Assembly: GCA_014529385.2 (NCBI GenBank)
Contig: CM043952.1
Location: 154,145,557 to 154,209,556 of the forward strand
Source of the DNA: Adiantum capillus-veneris
Lineage: Eukaryota; Streptophyta; Polypodiopsida; Polypodiales; Pteridaceae
Direction of reading: 5' to 3'
Length of the DNA stretch: 64,000 bases
The position numbers were made by a program, and so were the translations under genes. Under the pieces are notes generated by a model that saw only the letters and a program-made list of their open reading frames with translations, did not search any database and had not been told where the DNA came from. Shown piece after piece: positions 11,431 through 23,694 of this stretch (within the stretch, counting starts at the first letter, position 1; each line of letters begins with the position of its first letter).

Positions 11431-11740
11431 AAATTATCAAATTTTTACAAAATTAATCCAAAAATTAGTAAAATTTTGTAAAAATATCCTTTTTTTTAAA
11501 AATTCTCCACACATAGGGCATTAGTGCAGTCAAACCAAATCCCAATAATCACCTTGATTCAATTGCTAATTAATTTTACCAATAAAAATCAAAATTAGGC
11601 AATTATATTGGCAATTTTAGGTCAAACATTGACGCATTTCAAATGTGTAAATCCCTATTTTGAGCTCAAAAACGCAGCAATTAACCATTACACCCTTCAA
11701 ATATGCAAACAAACATGAAATTAATCGTGCACATTAAGCA

Positions 11741-12016
11741 CTTTTTAGGTACACACACACACACACACAGAGTTTTTACCAACTTTTAGGTACGCACGCA
11801 CAAGGATTAATCTTGTCAAAATTGCAAATTGAATTCACAAATCTTTAATTGGGCATGACCATAACACAAATCAATCATCACTTTTTAGGTACACACACAC
11901 ACACAGTTTTTACCAACTTTTAGGTACGCACACACAAGGATTAATCTTGTCAAAATTGCAAATTGAATTCAAAAATCTCTAATTGGGCATGACCATAACA
12001 CAAATCAATCATCACA
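11741..12016. repeat. 140-bp tandem duplication
   Basis: CTTTTTAGGTACACACAC starts at 11,741 and again at 11,881. The two units stay nearly identical through AATTGGGCATGACCATAACA and differ mainly in CA-run length. Confidence 0.92.
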
Positions 12017-12019
12017 TTA

Positions 12020-12915
12020 GCAGAATCTTTATGCACACATTGATTTTTAGGTGCACACACAAGGACAAAATAGTGCATACACACTTGAAATTAAGCATAC
12101 ACACACTCAATTAGAATGCACACACACTTGATTTTAGTGCACATAATTGAAATTGACCATCCAAGCATGCAATTAGGCAAATTCACAATGCTAATTAGCA
12201 CATGAAACCATCAATTTGCACATACAATTCCAAGAAAAATTTAGCATTACAACGGCATGCAAACGTGCCAAACCAAAAGTTCAAAAGCACAATCCAGCCT
12301 ATGGCTAGGCATACCGCACAGTTTGTAACTTCAATAGCACCATCCAATTGCCGATTACACCATGTGTAGGCCAATTCCGTCAATGCTCCAAAGCCCTAAT
12401 CTTGCATTCCAAAATCAACAAATTGTTAAGCAATTAGCACAAATTGGCAATGTTAGAATGCAGCCCAAGCCTCTAATTAGGCAAATATCAAAGTAGAAGC
12501 ACAAAATATTCGTCTAATTAGTAGAAAAATAGTGTTGAAATTAGCAAAAATTAGTGAAATTAGCAAGGGGTTAGTGTGAAATCAAGGTGTGTATGCACAC
12601 AATTAGCAACATATGATATCACATTAGGAAAAATGAAACTCATTGCTTCATGCACACACATTCAAAATCCACAAAACCATAAACACACAAGGAGAATTAG
12701 TGAGGAAATTAGTGAGGAAACCATTCGATTATTCCGCAATTACACTAGCGTAGGCCATCGTTCCTCAGCAACGGCACTAAATGTTGGGGGTACTATCGTA
12801 GCATAGCTCCAATGACCAACAATAATTGTCAATCCGGAGGGGTGAGCTACCCGGCTAGGGCATGGAAACACTCACCGATTAGTGAGCTAATCATGGCAAC
12901 ACAAACAACAACTCT
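12020..12915. other. AT-rich gene-free stretch
   Basis: Many AATTAG and CACACA words and no recognisable protein. Confidence 0.5.
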
Positions 12916-12916
12916 A

Positions 12917-13040
12917 TGCAATGGGCTTCTCGGCCTATGAAGGAGCTAAGCCACAAATATTATCAATCTCCACATCCACTTTTCTTCACCTCAAATCAAC
13001 CCAATCACATACACTATCACTAATCCTATCGTGCAACACA
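12917..13040. repeat. Dispersed repeat, copy B
   Basis: This is the second copy of the sequence at 4,529-4,655, in the same orientation. Flanking sequence on the left is unrelated, so the copied block starts near 12,917. Confidence 0.8.
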
Positions 13041-14336
13041 CTAACACAAGCACACACACACATAGATCCATTGAGCATCCACACTCCAATCAAACCTACA
13101 TGCACACACAAAGAATAGTTATGATCTAGCTAATCAAATCATCATTGACAATCATAAGAACTATGAGAGAGGCAGAGTGAAAGAGAATTAATTCTTGATC
13201 AGTGTTAATCAAGTCACATGAGTAAAGAGAAGCTCAAGGACTTCATAGACACACACCTCATGAGCTCTCACCAAAGAGTGGTCTCAACAAATGAGGCTGA
13301 GAACCCTAATTTCTTTACACACTGCCTTATAGACCTAGGGTAAAAATATGTAATGTCCGGGCGCCTCAGGCCTTTAGGGCTCCACAACTTACTTAATTTG
13401 CAATCTAGGCACACTAACTCACCTATTCTTTATAGCTTGGAGCTCCCATTGAGCCCGTAACACATTCAAATATCAAATGACTTGAAATGGTCGGGAATTC
13501 ACAATACATGGCCATTTTAGAAAATGTGAAAAATGTGTATCTCCAATCTTCATTGCTTCTTCATATTCATCTTTGATGTGCTTCGTAAGGCTTAGGCCTT
13601 TAGCATCTTTTGTTAACTGATATCAAGAGACCCATGTGATGATGTCATTACAGGTCATGTAGGCGAGGCAAAACTAGGCGAATAGGGGGCTTAGTGGCTG
13701 CCCAACACCTCCCATCGCTTGGTTCTGACCTTTGTGTTAATGTTTTGCAGTGGGGTCACAACCAAGCAAGGGAAAATAAGGGGCTTGGTGACTACCCAAT
13801 GCTTCCCTTCGCTTGGTTCTGACTTTTGCCCGCAAATATCAACTTAGTTAAACGTTGGCTCAGTTAACAAGTGTTACCTCTAACCCATGATATTATCACT
13901 CCATTTTCTATTGAAGGTGTGCCATCAACCCCTTTTTGCTTTAGGAAATACCACTACAACTCAAGAGCTAACCCACAACAGTATCTCTCCGTCTCCTCTT
14001 CAAGGTTGACCATTCAGAAGGAGGTTACTAATAACAATCTTTTTGCTTCACGTTGCTATTTCTTTTACCTTTGATTTGCTTTTAGCTAAGGGCTAATTTC
14101 CCCTTCCCACCGTCTAATTACTATAGTCATCGATTTGACCTTCATGTGCATTCTATAAGGTGGATCTTTATAATTAGCACGAATATGCTCCATGAGGATA
14201 TTGACTTTGTTTTTCTGAGTTTCTTCGACATCAATGAGATTATGTTATGCCTTGAACAACCCTACTTATATATCTTCATCACTTGTAAGTGACTTGGACA
14301 ATCAAGCAAGAAAAATGAACAAAAACTATAGTAAAC

Positions 14337-14340
<4 letters not shown>
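13041..14340. other. Gene-free stretch with a short tandem duplication
   Basis: Mostly unrecognised. Two related blocks of about 65 bp at roughly 13,669-13,733 and 13,761-13,828 share CGCTTGGTTCTGAC and GGGGGCTTAGTGGCTGCCCA-like text. Confidence 0.5.

Positions 14341-14342
<2 letters not shown>

Positions 14343-14377
<35 letters not shown>
14343..14377. repeat. (GA)n microsatellite
   Basis: About 17 GA units. Confidence 0.95.
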
Positions 14378-14381
<4 letters not shown>

Positions 14382-14627
14382 GAGTTGACATGAACTGGCA
14401 AATTTTTTCTTTCAAATGCACTTATCCCAAACTCTAGTTCCTCTTTCCGTACTTGGTTGAAAGCATGCTTTGATGATACAAAAGGGATTATCCTTGACAC
14501 CACTTTGGCTTTGTGGTTTGTGTGTGTAGAAATAGGTTTTTGATTGAAATTGCATTTCAAAGGTGAAAATTCTCACGTGGCAGGGCGGGGCGTGGCCAAA
14601 ATAAGTTGGAGGGGGGCTTCTATAGAG

Positions 14628-14634
<7 letters not shown>

Positions 14635-14710
<76 letters not shown>
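14635..14710. repeat. (CT)n microsatellite
   Basis: Thirty-eight uninterrupted CT units. Serine/leucine or arginine/glutamate open frames across it are artefacts. Confidence 0.98.
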
Positions 14711-14714
<4 letters not shown>

Positions 14715-14715
14715 A

Positions 14716-15315
14716 ATGGGCAATACTGCAGGAGAATATAGCTCAATTGACGCACAACTACTCTCTATTAGTGCGATGGAAAGCAGTTTGGGCACCAATG
14801 AACAAAGACAAATCCATTCCATCCTTAGATCCATTGACACGAGTCTCACTAACCAAGCTTTCCTTCATGATTATTGGGCTACAAAGAAACAAGAACAGAG
14901 AAGCAAAGAAAGGCATTATTTTTTTTCACTTTGATTACCAAAATACAAGTTAAGAAAGAAAATTTTCGGATATGTGAAACGATGTTGGCGCAAGTAGACT
15001 CAAAGGCTACCACATCAGACATTTTCCAAGCTGCTAAATTCAAATTTCAAGAATGTCAAAGACATCGTTGTCTCAAGTGTATGGAATACTTTGACTTAAG
15101 ATCCCCACTTAGAAAGTGAGCTTTTTGTGAAGAGAACCTCTTTGACAGTGATTTTGAACAATACCACAAGTGTAACATCCATCAATAAATCTAGAATTGC
15201 TAGTGTCTTGGGTATCCATCAAAGAAATATAGTAGATGCAAATTCTCGGCTAGATAGTAAAGATGAGGATGGTCTTGCCACTATGTGCTTGTTAGATACA
15301 ACTTCCTCAAGGTAA
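14716..15315 (+). pseudogene. Coding-like but unrecognised segment
   Basis: Several short plus-strand frames follow each other (14,716-14,934, 14,874-15,119, 15,127-15,315) and look protein-like rather than compositional. The last contains RIASVLGIHQRNIVDA, which could be a helix-turn-helix. I cannot assign a family. If real, it is a frameshifted relic. The flanking region to 17.2 kb is AT-rich and holds no named gene. Confidence 0.2.
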
Positions 15316-15319
15316 CATT

Positions 15320-16100
15320 ATCACCAATGAAATTGAGATTTGGTGTATTCCTTTTTGGCATCAGAGATAAACAAGAAAGATGCATGCAATAATGCATTGT
15401 ATCTACTTATATATTTTTTTGTCATTCCCTCACTTAACATCCATATGAAATATTTAATTCATCCACATTTACAATATCTTATGTTACATATATACAAATT
15501 CTTCAACTCAATTATATAAGGTGATACCATTTATGGTTATGCAAGCCATATTTATTGATCTATGCCATACTTCACGAACTATGAATGTTGTATTTTTATT
15601 TATCAAATATTATTTTTATTCCACTTGTGAATTTTTCCATTCATCTCACATATTTGTTTACAAATAGCTTATATAGACACAACTAGGAAATTTATATGCG
15701 CACTTTCATTAATTTTTCATAGCAATTTTTTTTTCAAGAAATCATACACTCTAAATATTGTTAAATGAGCTTAAAGTACGAGATGTTTGTGACTTTGAAA
15801 CCTTAAAAATTACTTTGTTAATGGATGTTGGTGATAGATACATTACAAATCTTAAGTTTTGTCTTGATATCGCTGTAAAATCTTTTTTGAATGTGAGAAG
15901 CTATATTCAATCTATGAATTCTTTGTTAAAATTGCACCAAATGTTTATGATTTTTCCGCCTTCATAATACTAATTTGGTTAAGGATTCAAAATATCAATT
16001 TAGTTATGTTTTTCACCTCATAACTATAAGTATGATGCACATGTTTTCTATTGTAACCTTTTTTTTTGAAGTGTTAACATTCAAAATGTGAACTCATGTC
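15320..16100. other. AT-rich gene-free stretch
   Basis: AT-rich with no recognised protein or repeat. The frame at 15,758-15,967 has no domain I know. Confidence 0.45.
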
Positions 16101-16104
16101 TTAT

Positions 16105-16290
16105 GGTCTATCACAATTTTCTAAAGTGCATAGGGTTTTTAACCCGTATTGTTTGATCTAACACTATTTTCTTAAGTGTTTAGGATTTTTAACCCATATT
16201 GTCTAATCAAACACAATTTTTTGAAGTGAAAATGGTTATCAACCCGTACTAATCCAATCAACATAATTTTTTGAAGTGTTTAGGATTATG
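16105..16290. repeat. Degenerate 58-bp tandem repeat
   Basis: Three to four copies of a unit carrying TTTTTAACCCGTATTGT, then CACAATTTT and AAGTGTTTAGG, spaced about 58 bp apart. Confidence 0.8.
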
Positions 16291-17212
16291 GTCATGGTTT
16301 GTGCAAACTAGTGTGAGACCATTGGTGCAATATGCAATCGTATTTTATTTGTTATTTTGTATTGTCAAATGCAAAAATGACAACCCAGAAGAGGAAAATC
16401 ATCATGCCTGCTATTCGGACGGAGTGGATACTATCAATATCCTTATGAGAAGAAGCGTGCATTCAGTAAATAAATGAGACTGACATCTTCATTAAAGATT
16501 TCATTAGCACTATATGGGAGAACACAAAGTGCAGATTGCATGGAGAAGGCCAATACAAGTTTTTGGTGCCAATAGGGATCAAAGAATTTGAACCCCACCA
16601 CAAGATCAGAATGATGCTTGTCAATATGAAGGTATGATTCCGCAAAAATTTGAAAGAAGATCTCCCTCCCAGTTGTGATATAGCCAGATTAGAGTTGTGG
16701 GATAAACAATGAGAGGAGCAAAAGATAAAGATAAAATGAATAAAATTCCAAGATCAATCCACCTTACCCAAGCAAATCAAGATGGCACAAGATGTGCAAG
16801 GGGCCATGGGTGGCCAATCAGATGTCAAAGGCACCTACGCAATCATGCGTATAGCATTGAATGCCATGTGCACACATCTGATAGGTATCCCTCATGCAGA
16901 CCTGGATTAGAGCAGACTCATTTGGTGTTGTAAAATTATATACTATCAAAAGCATACCTTTATTTCCAAATCATATCACTTACATACTAAAATTCTAGAA
17001 GGAAAGGGTAAAAGCGAAGTTTCATAGCTTTCATACAGTGCAAGGCATGCAAACACTACACCCCTCTATTGTTAGATGTATCAAATTTACCACAAAGGCT
17101 CCCTAGATCACACTCTTCCCATACTACAATAGGGGGCTCATTGGGAGACGTGATGTGTTGTGTGTTATTCTGTCAAGGTCACAAGGTGTATTTATGTAAT
17201 GGAACTCGATTA
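16291..17212. other. Stretch with weak coding-like frames
   Basis: A plus-strand frame at about 16,473-16,640 (includes GEGQYKFLVPIGIKEFEPHH) and a further piece to 16,930 read like protein but are broken by stops and match no family I know. The remainder is unrecognised. The stretch ends at the left LTR boundary. Confidence 0.3.
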
Positions 17213-18719
17213 TGAACATTGACAATAGCAGAATTAAAAAAACTATAGTGAGCATTTTTATGAAAATTCTTCAAGAGAATAAGGAGAAAACTTGATTAGG
17301 AACATCACCATTATACCTAATCAGCTTGGCATGAACAATACTCTGCAAGAGAAAGAATTAGAGAAATTGACAACAGTTGAGGACCGGATTTATGTGGAGC
17401 CGCTACCCCCTCCAAAAGGCTTTTGTATTATAGCTTCTCCCATAAAGAGAGACTTGGTACAATACAAGCTTTGTGTTCCTTGAGACCTTGATGGTGCAAT
17501 GAAGATAGAAAGCATCATGCACCACAATCATGCCCGTAACTTAAACTAATGAAAGCATTAACTTGTCCTTGGCCTCAATCCCAAGACCTCAAACACCTTC
17601 AAAGGTGAAGAGATCTAGCAAGGAATGAGGGTAGGGAAGAGGAAGAAGAACTATTCTTACAAAAAAGAAGTAGTGTCCTCTCATACCATTACTCATAGAT
17701 CTTAGCTTAGCATAGTAGCATAGCAATGGAGATGGAGAAGATGGCAAGCATAGCATTGAATCATGGCTCTTGGTTGGATTTGCATTCCATAGCCAAGAGT
17801 GTTGGTGTAGGCTCTCAACTTCTCAATCTTGGAGAAGGAGATGAAGTTCTTGCACTTTCACAAAGTGAGAATGAGAGCATGTAAGTGTGTGTGAGAGGGA
17901 GTATACGCCCCAGCACACCCCCAACTTGCCTTGATAGACTCCTCCTTGTAGATCATGATTGAATTTGATTAAATCCCTGCAAGCCTAGCCAATCACATGC
18001 TTAGTGCATATCAAGGAACAAGGGTAGCATTTGGACAAGTGTCCTTCTTACCCTTTTGAGAGAGAGGGCTTGATAATACCTAGATAATTATTTAAATAAA
18101 CTAAATGCTCATTTGGAACCCTTTAAATCCTAGCCAATAGGATTTAAGCACACCGTGAGGGAAACATGAGGAGGAGATTGACATGTGTCCATGTTGCCTC
18201 TTGTGGAAGAGGTGACCCTTGACAGGGTGCAAGTAGTAGTCTCTCACATCCCCTACTTGTAGGGCTCGCCCCCCTCATTGTAGGCCTTGGTTTTACTTCA
18301 ATCTTCTCAAAAAACTTGTCCCATAAGCATGACAATCACCTCAAGCACCTTAGTTAGCAAGCATGACAAGCACCTCAAGCACCTTAGTCAACAAGCACCA
18401 CAAGCACCTCAAGCTTGGGCCGGATTCCCACCTCAAGCTCGGCCCTAGCTTGCCTAAGGTCCTAGGTGTAAGGACTTTTAATACTAACCTTTGGAGGTAT
18501 TTAATGAAGCTAACCCTAAGGTATTTTAATCTCCATTAGCTAGCATTGCTCTTTGCAAGACCATCTCCCATTTGGACCCATTGCCTTTGGTCTCATGCTA
18601 AGATAAATCTAAAAGCACATGTCTCTATTCTAACTCTTGTTCTTGTTTATTCTCCCACATTAAATGATAGTTTAATATGATAATATCAATTGGGTTAGTT
18701 ATTTATTAGATTTATGACA
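17213..18719 (-). repeat. 3' LTR of the 17-23 kb chromovirus
   Basis: 1,507 bp, closely similar along its length to 22,192-23,633. On the minus strand it begins TGTCATAA and ends TGTTCA. A polypurine tract lies immediately before it on the minus strand. Confidence 0.85.
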
Positions 18720-18738
18720 TTACCTCTCTCTTGAAATC
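18720..18738 (-). promoter_or_regulatory. Polypurine tract of the 17-23 kb chromovirus
   Basis: The minus strand reads GATTTCAAGAGAGAGGTAA directly before the LTR's TGTCA. The same tract-plus-LTR junction recurs at the right edge of the window, which supports the call. Confidence 0.7.
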
Positions 18739-19130
18739 ATAGTCGTCCTCGACCTATGAGGTAGAGGAGATAAAGCCTTAGTCATTAGTCTATTTTTCTT
18801 AGCGGGTAGAGGATCCCCCTTTTACCCTACAACATCATTCCAAAATGGATGACAAATCCATTTGGAGCTTGGGAGACTTAGCTACCGCAATCATGTTTGC
18901 TCTTGAGTCCATATTATACTCCCAAAGTAGAGTGACAAATTCTCTTTGGTGTTTGAGAGACGTCGTCATCACAAACATGATTCTAAGCATGCATACTACT
19001 TAAATTTGTGCACAATAAAAAGAGAACTAGTCTTATAAGACCAAAAAAAAAAATCATTTAAAAACTACTTACATTTGTTTACTCTAATGTAGCATTGTAA
19101 GCATTAAGCATTGACAATATTCATACTATC
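18739..19130 (-). other. Non-coding part between chromodomain and 3' LTR
   Basis: AT-rich with no recognisable frame. It contains two similar blocks around 18,840 and 18,910 (CAAATCCATTTGG/CAAATTCTCTTTGG), probably a small internal duplication. Confidence 0.5.
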
Positions 19131-19134
19131 CTTA

Positions 19135-20019
19135 AGCTATGTTCCTTGCATCGATCTAGCATCTTCAAAAGGATAATTTTTGAACTTAATAAGATACCGT
19201 TGGATAATCTTACCATGTCTTAGTACCTTGTCTTCATGTCAAAGGATCGATTCGGGCTCAAGCACCTCTTCTTGATCTTTGATCTTGGGCGGGTCCTCAA
19301 TAATTGGTTCTTGTGGTGGCTCTCCTTTGTAAGGCTTAAATAGGCTCACATGAAAAGCACTGTGAATGAGACAATGGTTGGGCAACTTGAGTTAATAGGC
19401 CATCTCATTGATTGGTTTTAGGATTTGAAAAGGACCATAGTATCTTTTTGTTAGTTTAGCATAATACATTTGGTGGCCCGTAGGATTTTTGCCCGTAGTC
19501 TGCCCCAATTGAGCCTTGGGAGATTTGAGTAGGACCCAATCATTTTCCTTCCACTCAAGGAGGCTGGTGAGTCATCACGTAGCATAGGTAGAGATGACGA
19601 CTCCAACAATCTAGTTACTGAGAAGTTGATGTTTAGTAAGTATGATGGTAAGATGGATGCGTCAAAAACCAGTAACAAGAAAGTTTTGATTGTTGCCATG
19701 TATTCATTGGGTGATGCCATTAATTAGTATCAAGCTTGGCACGAGAGTCATAATTGGCTGAGCATCTTGAGCATGCCGCGGATGGTGTACCCCAAGCTAA
19801 GGCCCTTATGTTCTTGTTAGCCGCAACCTTTTGCCTTTGTTGCGAGATGGATATAGCCTCCTTAATCTTTTGGAAATATTGTTGTAGCTCACGGCTATAC
19901 TCATCGGTGCCAAAGATCTTCCCATGTACCTTAAGTAAGCATGGTACTTTTAGGTCTTCCTTCAATGATTTTGAAAGGTGCTTTCCTCGTAGTAGTACGA
20001 ACAATGTTATTGTAAGCAT
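19135..20019 (-). pseudogene. Integrase C-terminus and chromodomain relic
   Basis: Minus-strand frames run from the end of the integrase core (tail from 20,019: GTDEYSRELQQYFQKIKEAI, the usual helical segment after the core) through WKENDWVLLKS and KRYYGPFQI (about 19,560-19,410, the GPY/F-type region), IHSAFHVSLFKPYKG, and a chromodomain-like RYLIKFKNYPFEDA at about 19,200-19,150. A stretch of roughly 200 bp at 19,570-19,770 does not fit and looks inserted. Stops and frame changes make this non-functional. The chromodomain places the element in the chromovirus branch of Ty3/gypsy. Confidence 0.75.
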
Positions 20020-20328
20020 ACTCTACAAGTGGTAGATACTTTTCTCATTGTGAATGTTAATCTACTTTTGTAACATAGGTCTTAAGTAGATCTAGAATCA
20101 TAAGGTTGGCTATTTTTAAGAAACTCTATAAGGAGGTGAGCTCCTAGGTAGCAGCTCTATTTTATGGTCATCATCTCCTCGTTTTGGAGGTAACTCCATA
20201 GGGATCTCATCAATAAATACATCTTGCAATCTATTTGGAAACTTGATTCCTACCACTTTGTTTTGTTAAAACATTAATATCATTTAGAGAATCTTTGATA
20301 AAAATCATGTACGAGGAAATTGAGCGTT

Positions 20329-20865
20329 TCATTGACTTATCAAAACAGGTGAATTTACAAGAGGTATAGTACGACCCGACTCATTGGAATCTATATACAT
20401 GTTCTTTTCCCTGTAGGTAAAATAAATTCTCCTTTCAGGGAACTTCATGTTGACAACCATGCGGTTGAACCATGGTGCCCCTAGGATAACATCCTCATGT
20501 TGGAGAGGAGAGATGAAAAAGTCTTCTTTGTTGATGTAGCTTTGGACAAGAAGCCTCAACTTTCCAATCAAGGGAGTAACGAAGGCTTGTTGTCCCTTGA
20601 AAGCTTCGGCAGTTACAATATCTCCCATCTCAAAAGCTTGTATGCCCAGATTTGTGGCCAAATTTGTTGATATGAATTTGTGAGTAGAGCCAGGATCAAA
20701 TAGGATGAAGGCATCATGCTCCCTCACCTTTCCCCAAGCATAGGGAAAGGATGACCCTTTGCAATGAGCATCCTCTTTTGGAGCTTCAACCGTGGAAGCT
20801 CTAGGAGTCTCATTGGCAGGCATTTCTTTTGGGGCAAGAATGATAACCATGTCCTTTCTCCCCAC
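20329..20865 (-). pseudogene. Ty3/gypsy aspartic protease (retropepsin)
   Basis: The open frame contains FDPGSTHKFIS, the active-site region (usually D-T/S-G-A/S, here D-P-G-S), and ends with EDVILGAPWF, the second conserved retropepsin motif. It cleaves the Gag-Pol polyprotein in intact relatives. It starts inside the gag zinc knuckle in a different frame (offset +1 from gag), and after it the expected reverse transcriptase is absent: the next recognisable sequence is the integrase tail at 20,019. The proline in the active-site triplet is unusual and could be decay. Confidence 0.8.
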
Positions 20866-21773
20866 ACTTAAAGCATTTGTGATCTTTGCAAAAATCCCCT
20901 AGATTTTCAAGAGAGAGTTTTTTTTACCTTTATAGACTCCCTTCTCCTTGCTCTTGTTGTGGTTATTGTTGTTGTTGTTGGAATTGCCTTGAGAAGAACT
21001 TTGAGCATTGTTCTTCCCCTTTGAATCATTTTGATCTTTGTTTTCCATGGGCTTGGCATTCCTCTTGGCCCCTTGTTGGAAATTAATATAAGAAGCAACC
21101 ACATTGTGGTGGATGACTTCGATGATAGAACCATGCCATTGTGAGTTCATATACTTGGCCATTTCTTCAGGTAGTCCTACACAAAATTGTTTCTTTTGAG
21201 ATGTAAATCCCAAAACTTGTCTACATATTTGTGGATAGACTCATTGGAGAGTAACTTTAAACTGCACGATTTGGTGAGCACTTTATCTTTGACATCGCTT
21301 GCAAGGAATTTCTTCATGATGGAAACTCATAGAGTTTTCCATGTCTTTGGAGCTTCGTCGTTGCCACGAAGGCTAGCCCACCATTGACAAGCACATTTTA
21401 AAAAAAGCATAGCTTCATGACGTAGCTTGGAGGATTCAGTGAAGCCCTCGTTTCCAAAGGCCGCATCAAATTACTGGAGATTCACTTATTTCTCATTCAT
21501 TGGATTCCTCCTCCTCTCTTATTGGAGAGAGTAATCTTTTGGAAGTCTCAACAAGAGGCTTCCTAAGCTCTCTCTCTTCTTGGAGAGGTACGAAAATCCC
21601 ATAAGCACAAAGTTGTTGAGTAACTTTGGCTTTTGCAAGGCAGGGTTGCCCATAGCTTGTTGCAACCTAGTAACAAGATAGTTCACAAACATTGGGGCGT
21701 CATCAGTAGCATCTTCACGTGCAAAATCAAAGTTGTCAATATTCATTCTACTCTCTTTATTATTGTCAGCCAT
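20810..21773 (-). pseudogene. Gag with CCHC zinc knuckle
   Basis: The start at 21,773 (MADNNKESRM) gives an acidic N-terminus. At about 21,400-21,200 the retrotransposon-gag signature appears in pieces: WWASLRGNDEAPKTW, then KKFLASDVKDKV and ESIHKYVDKFWDL. An asparagine-rich linker at about 20,990-20,950 is followed by the perfect zinc knuckle CFKCGEKGHGYHSC (about 20,870-20,829). The frame ends at 20,810 with a stop just after the knuckle. At least one stop and one frame change lie in the middle, so this copy is dead. Intact Gag forms the particle and binds element RNA. Confidence 0.78.
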
Positions 21774-22191
21774 GCTAATTAAACTTATGTATATGCTTCT
21801 TTGTGCTTTGGTACCCTCAAAAACCTTAGTCGCTTCTCTTCTTTACCTTTGAAAATTAGCTCTCAAGAAACCACACCCGTGGTTTAGAGACTATTGATTG
21901 CAAAGAGTAGTGGAGAGGGTCTAACATTTCCCGGTTGATTATGGTTTCTAATGAGCTTGCTAGTACCTCAATAATGGTTAAGCCAAAGGCAAGCCTCGAA
22001 AGACTAAATTATTAAGTCTATAGTTACCAACATTGTACCTTGAACTAAGTCCTCTTCAACCAAGATAATAGATCCTTGTCCCACTTACCCTCTTGCAATG
22101 AGCAGGTCCAACCTTTCATGGACAAATTAAGGACCTCTCTTCTTAAGCAAGAAAAGATAAACCATAACTCTAATTTTATGGAAATGGACTA
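21774..22191 (-). other. Leader between 5' LTR and gag
   Basis: About 420 bp of untranslated leader. The LTR is followed on this strand by TAGTCCATTTCCATAA, which matches no common tRNA primer-binding site. Confidence 0.5.
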
Positions 22192-23633
22192 TGAACATTG
22201 AGAATAGCGGAATTAAGAACACTCTAGTGAGCATTTTTATGAGAATTCTTTAAGAGCATAAGGAGAAAACTTGATTAGGAATAGCTACATAGCCATTATA
22301 CTTAATTAGCTTGTCATGAAAAATACTTTGCAAGAGAGAGAATTAGAGAAATTGACAACAGTTGAGGACCGGATTTATGTCGAGCCGGTTCCTCCCTCCA
22401 AAGGGCTTTTGTAGTATAGCTTCTCCCATAAAGAGAGACTTGGTACAATACAAATTATGTGTTCCTTGAGACCTTGATGGTGCAATGAAGATAGAAAGCT
22501 TCATGCACCACAATTATGCCCGTAACTTAAACTAATGAAATCATTAACTTGTCCCTGGTCTCATTCCCCAGACCTCAAATACCTTCAAAGGTGGAGAGAG
22601 CTAATAGGGAATGAGAGTAGGGAAGAGGAAGAAGAAGTATTTTTACAAGAAAGATGTATTGTCCTCTCATACCATTACTCATAGATCTTAGCATAGCATA
22701 GTAGCATAGTAATGGAGATGAAGAATATGGCAAGCATAGCATTGAATCATGGCTCTTGCTTGGATTTGAATTCAATATCCAAGAGTGTTGGTGTAGGCTC
22801 TCAACTTCTCAAGCTTGGAGAAGGAGATGAAGTTCTTGCACTTTCACAAATGGAGAATGAGAGCATGTAAGTGTGTGTGAGAGGGAGTATACCCCCAAGC
22901 ACACCCCCAACTTGCCTTGGTAGACCCCTCCTTGTAGCTCATGATTGAATTTGATTGGACCCCTGCAAGCCTATCCAATCACATGCTTAGCACATATCAA
23001 GCAACAAGGGTAGCATTTGGACAAGTGTCCTCCTTACCCCTTTGAGAGAGAGGGCTTGATAATGCCTAGATAATTATTTAATTAAACTAAATACTCATTG
23101 GACCCTTTAAAGCCTAGCCAATAGGATTCAAGAACAGCATGAGGGAAACATGAGGAGGAGATTGGCATGTGTCCATGTTGCCTCTTGTGGAAGGGGTGAC
23201 CCTTGAGAGGGTGCAAGTGGTAGTCTCTCACATCCCCTACTTGTAGGGCTCTCCCCCCTCATTGTAGGCCTTGGTTTGACTTAGAGCTTCTCAATCACCT
23301 TGTCCATAATCATGACAAACACCTCAAGGACCTTAGTCAACAAGCATGACAAGCACCTCAAGCACCTTAGTCAGCAAGCACGACAAGCACCTCAAGCTTT
23401 GGCCAGGTTCCCACCTCAGGCTCAGCCTTAGCTTGCCTAAGGTCCTAGGTCTAAGGACTTTTAACACTAACATTTGGAGGTCTTTAATGAAGCTAACCCT
23501 AAGGTATTTTAAGCTCCATCAGCTGGCATTGCTCTTTGCTAGACCATCTCCCATTTGGACCCATTGCCTTTGGTCCCAATTAGTTTAATATGAGAAAATC
23601 GTTTGGGTTAGTTGGATGTTAGATTTTATGACA
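22192..23633 (-). repeat. 5' LTR of the 17-23 kb chromovirus
   Basis: 1,442 bp partner of 17,213-18,719, with several small indels between the two copies, which indicates an old insertion. Confidence 0.85.
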
Positions 23634-23694
23634 GTTTAGGTGTTGCATGCACAAGTTTCAGTATGGCTGGAAGGATTTTCCACCTATAAATCAA

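Larger units (their letters stand above)
17213..23633 (-). mobile_element. Ty3/gypsy chromovirus, deletion derivative with both LTRs
   Basis: Two long direct repeats (17,213-18,719 and 22,192-23,633) bracket a minus-strand internal region that encodes, in order, gag, protease, integrase tail and chromodomain. Each LTR reads TG...CA. Flanking 5-mers are GATTA on the left and GTTTA on the right, a 4/5 match consistent with a mutated target duplication. The reverse transcriptase, RNase H and integrase core are missing between about 20,019 and 20,329, so the copy cannot be autonomous. No primer-binding site matching initiator tRNA-Met was seen next to 22,192. Confidence 0.85.

Noticed and set aside
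14412-14953. Several overlapping frames with SLSLSL or ERERER tracts
   Set aside because: They cross the 76-bp (CT)n tract. No conserved sequence on either side of the tract is in frame.
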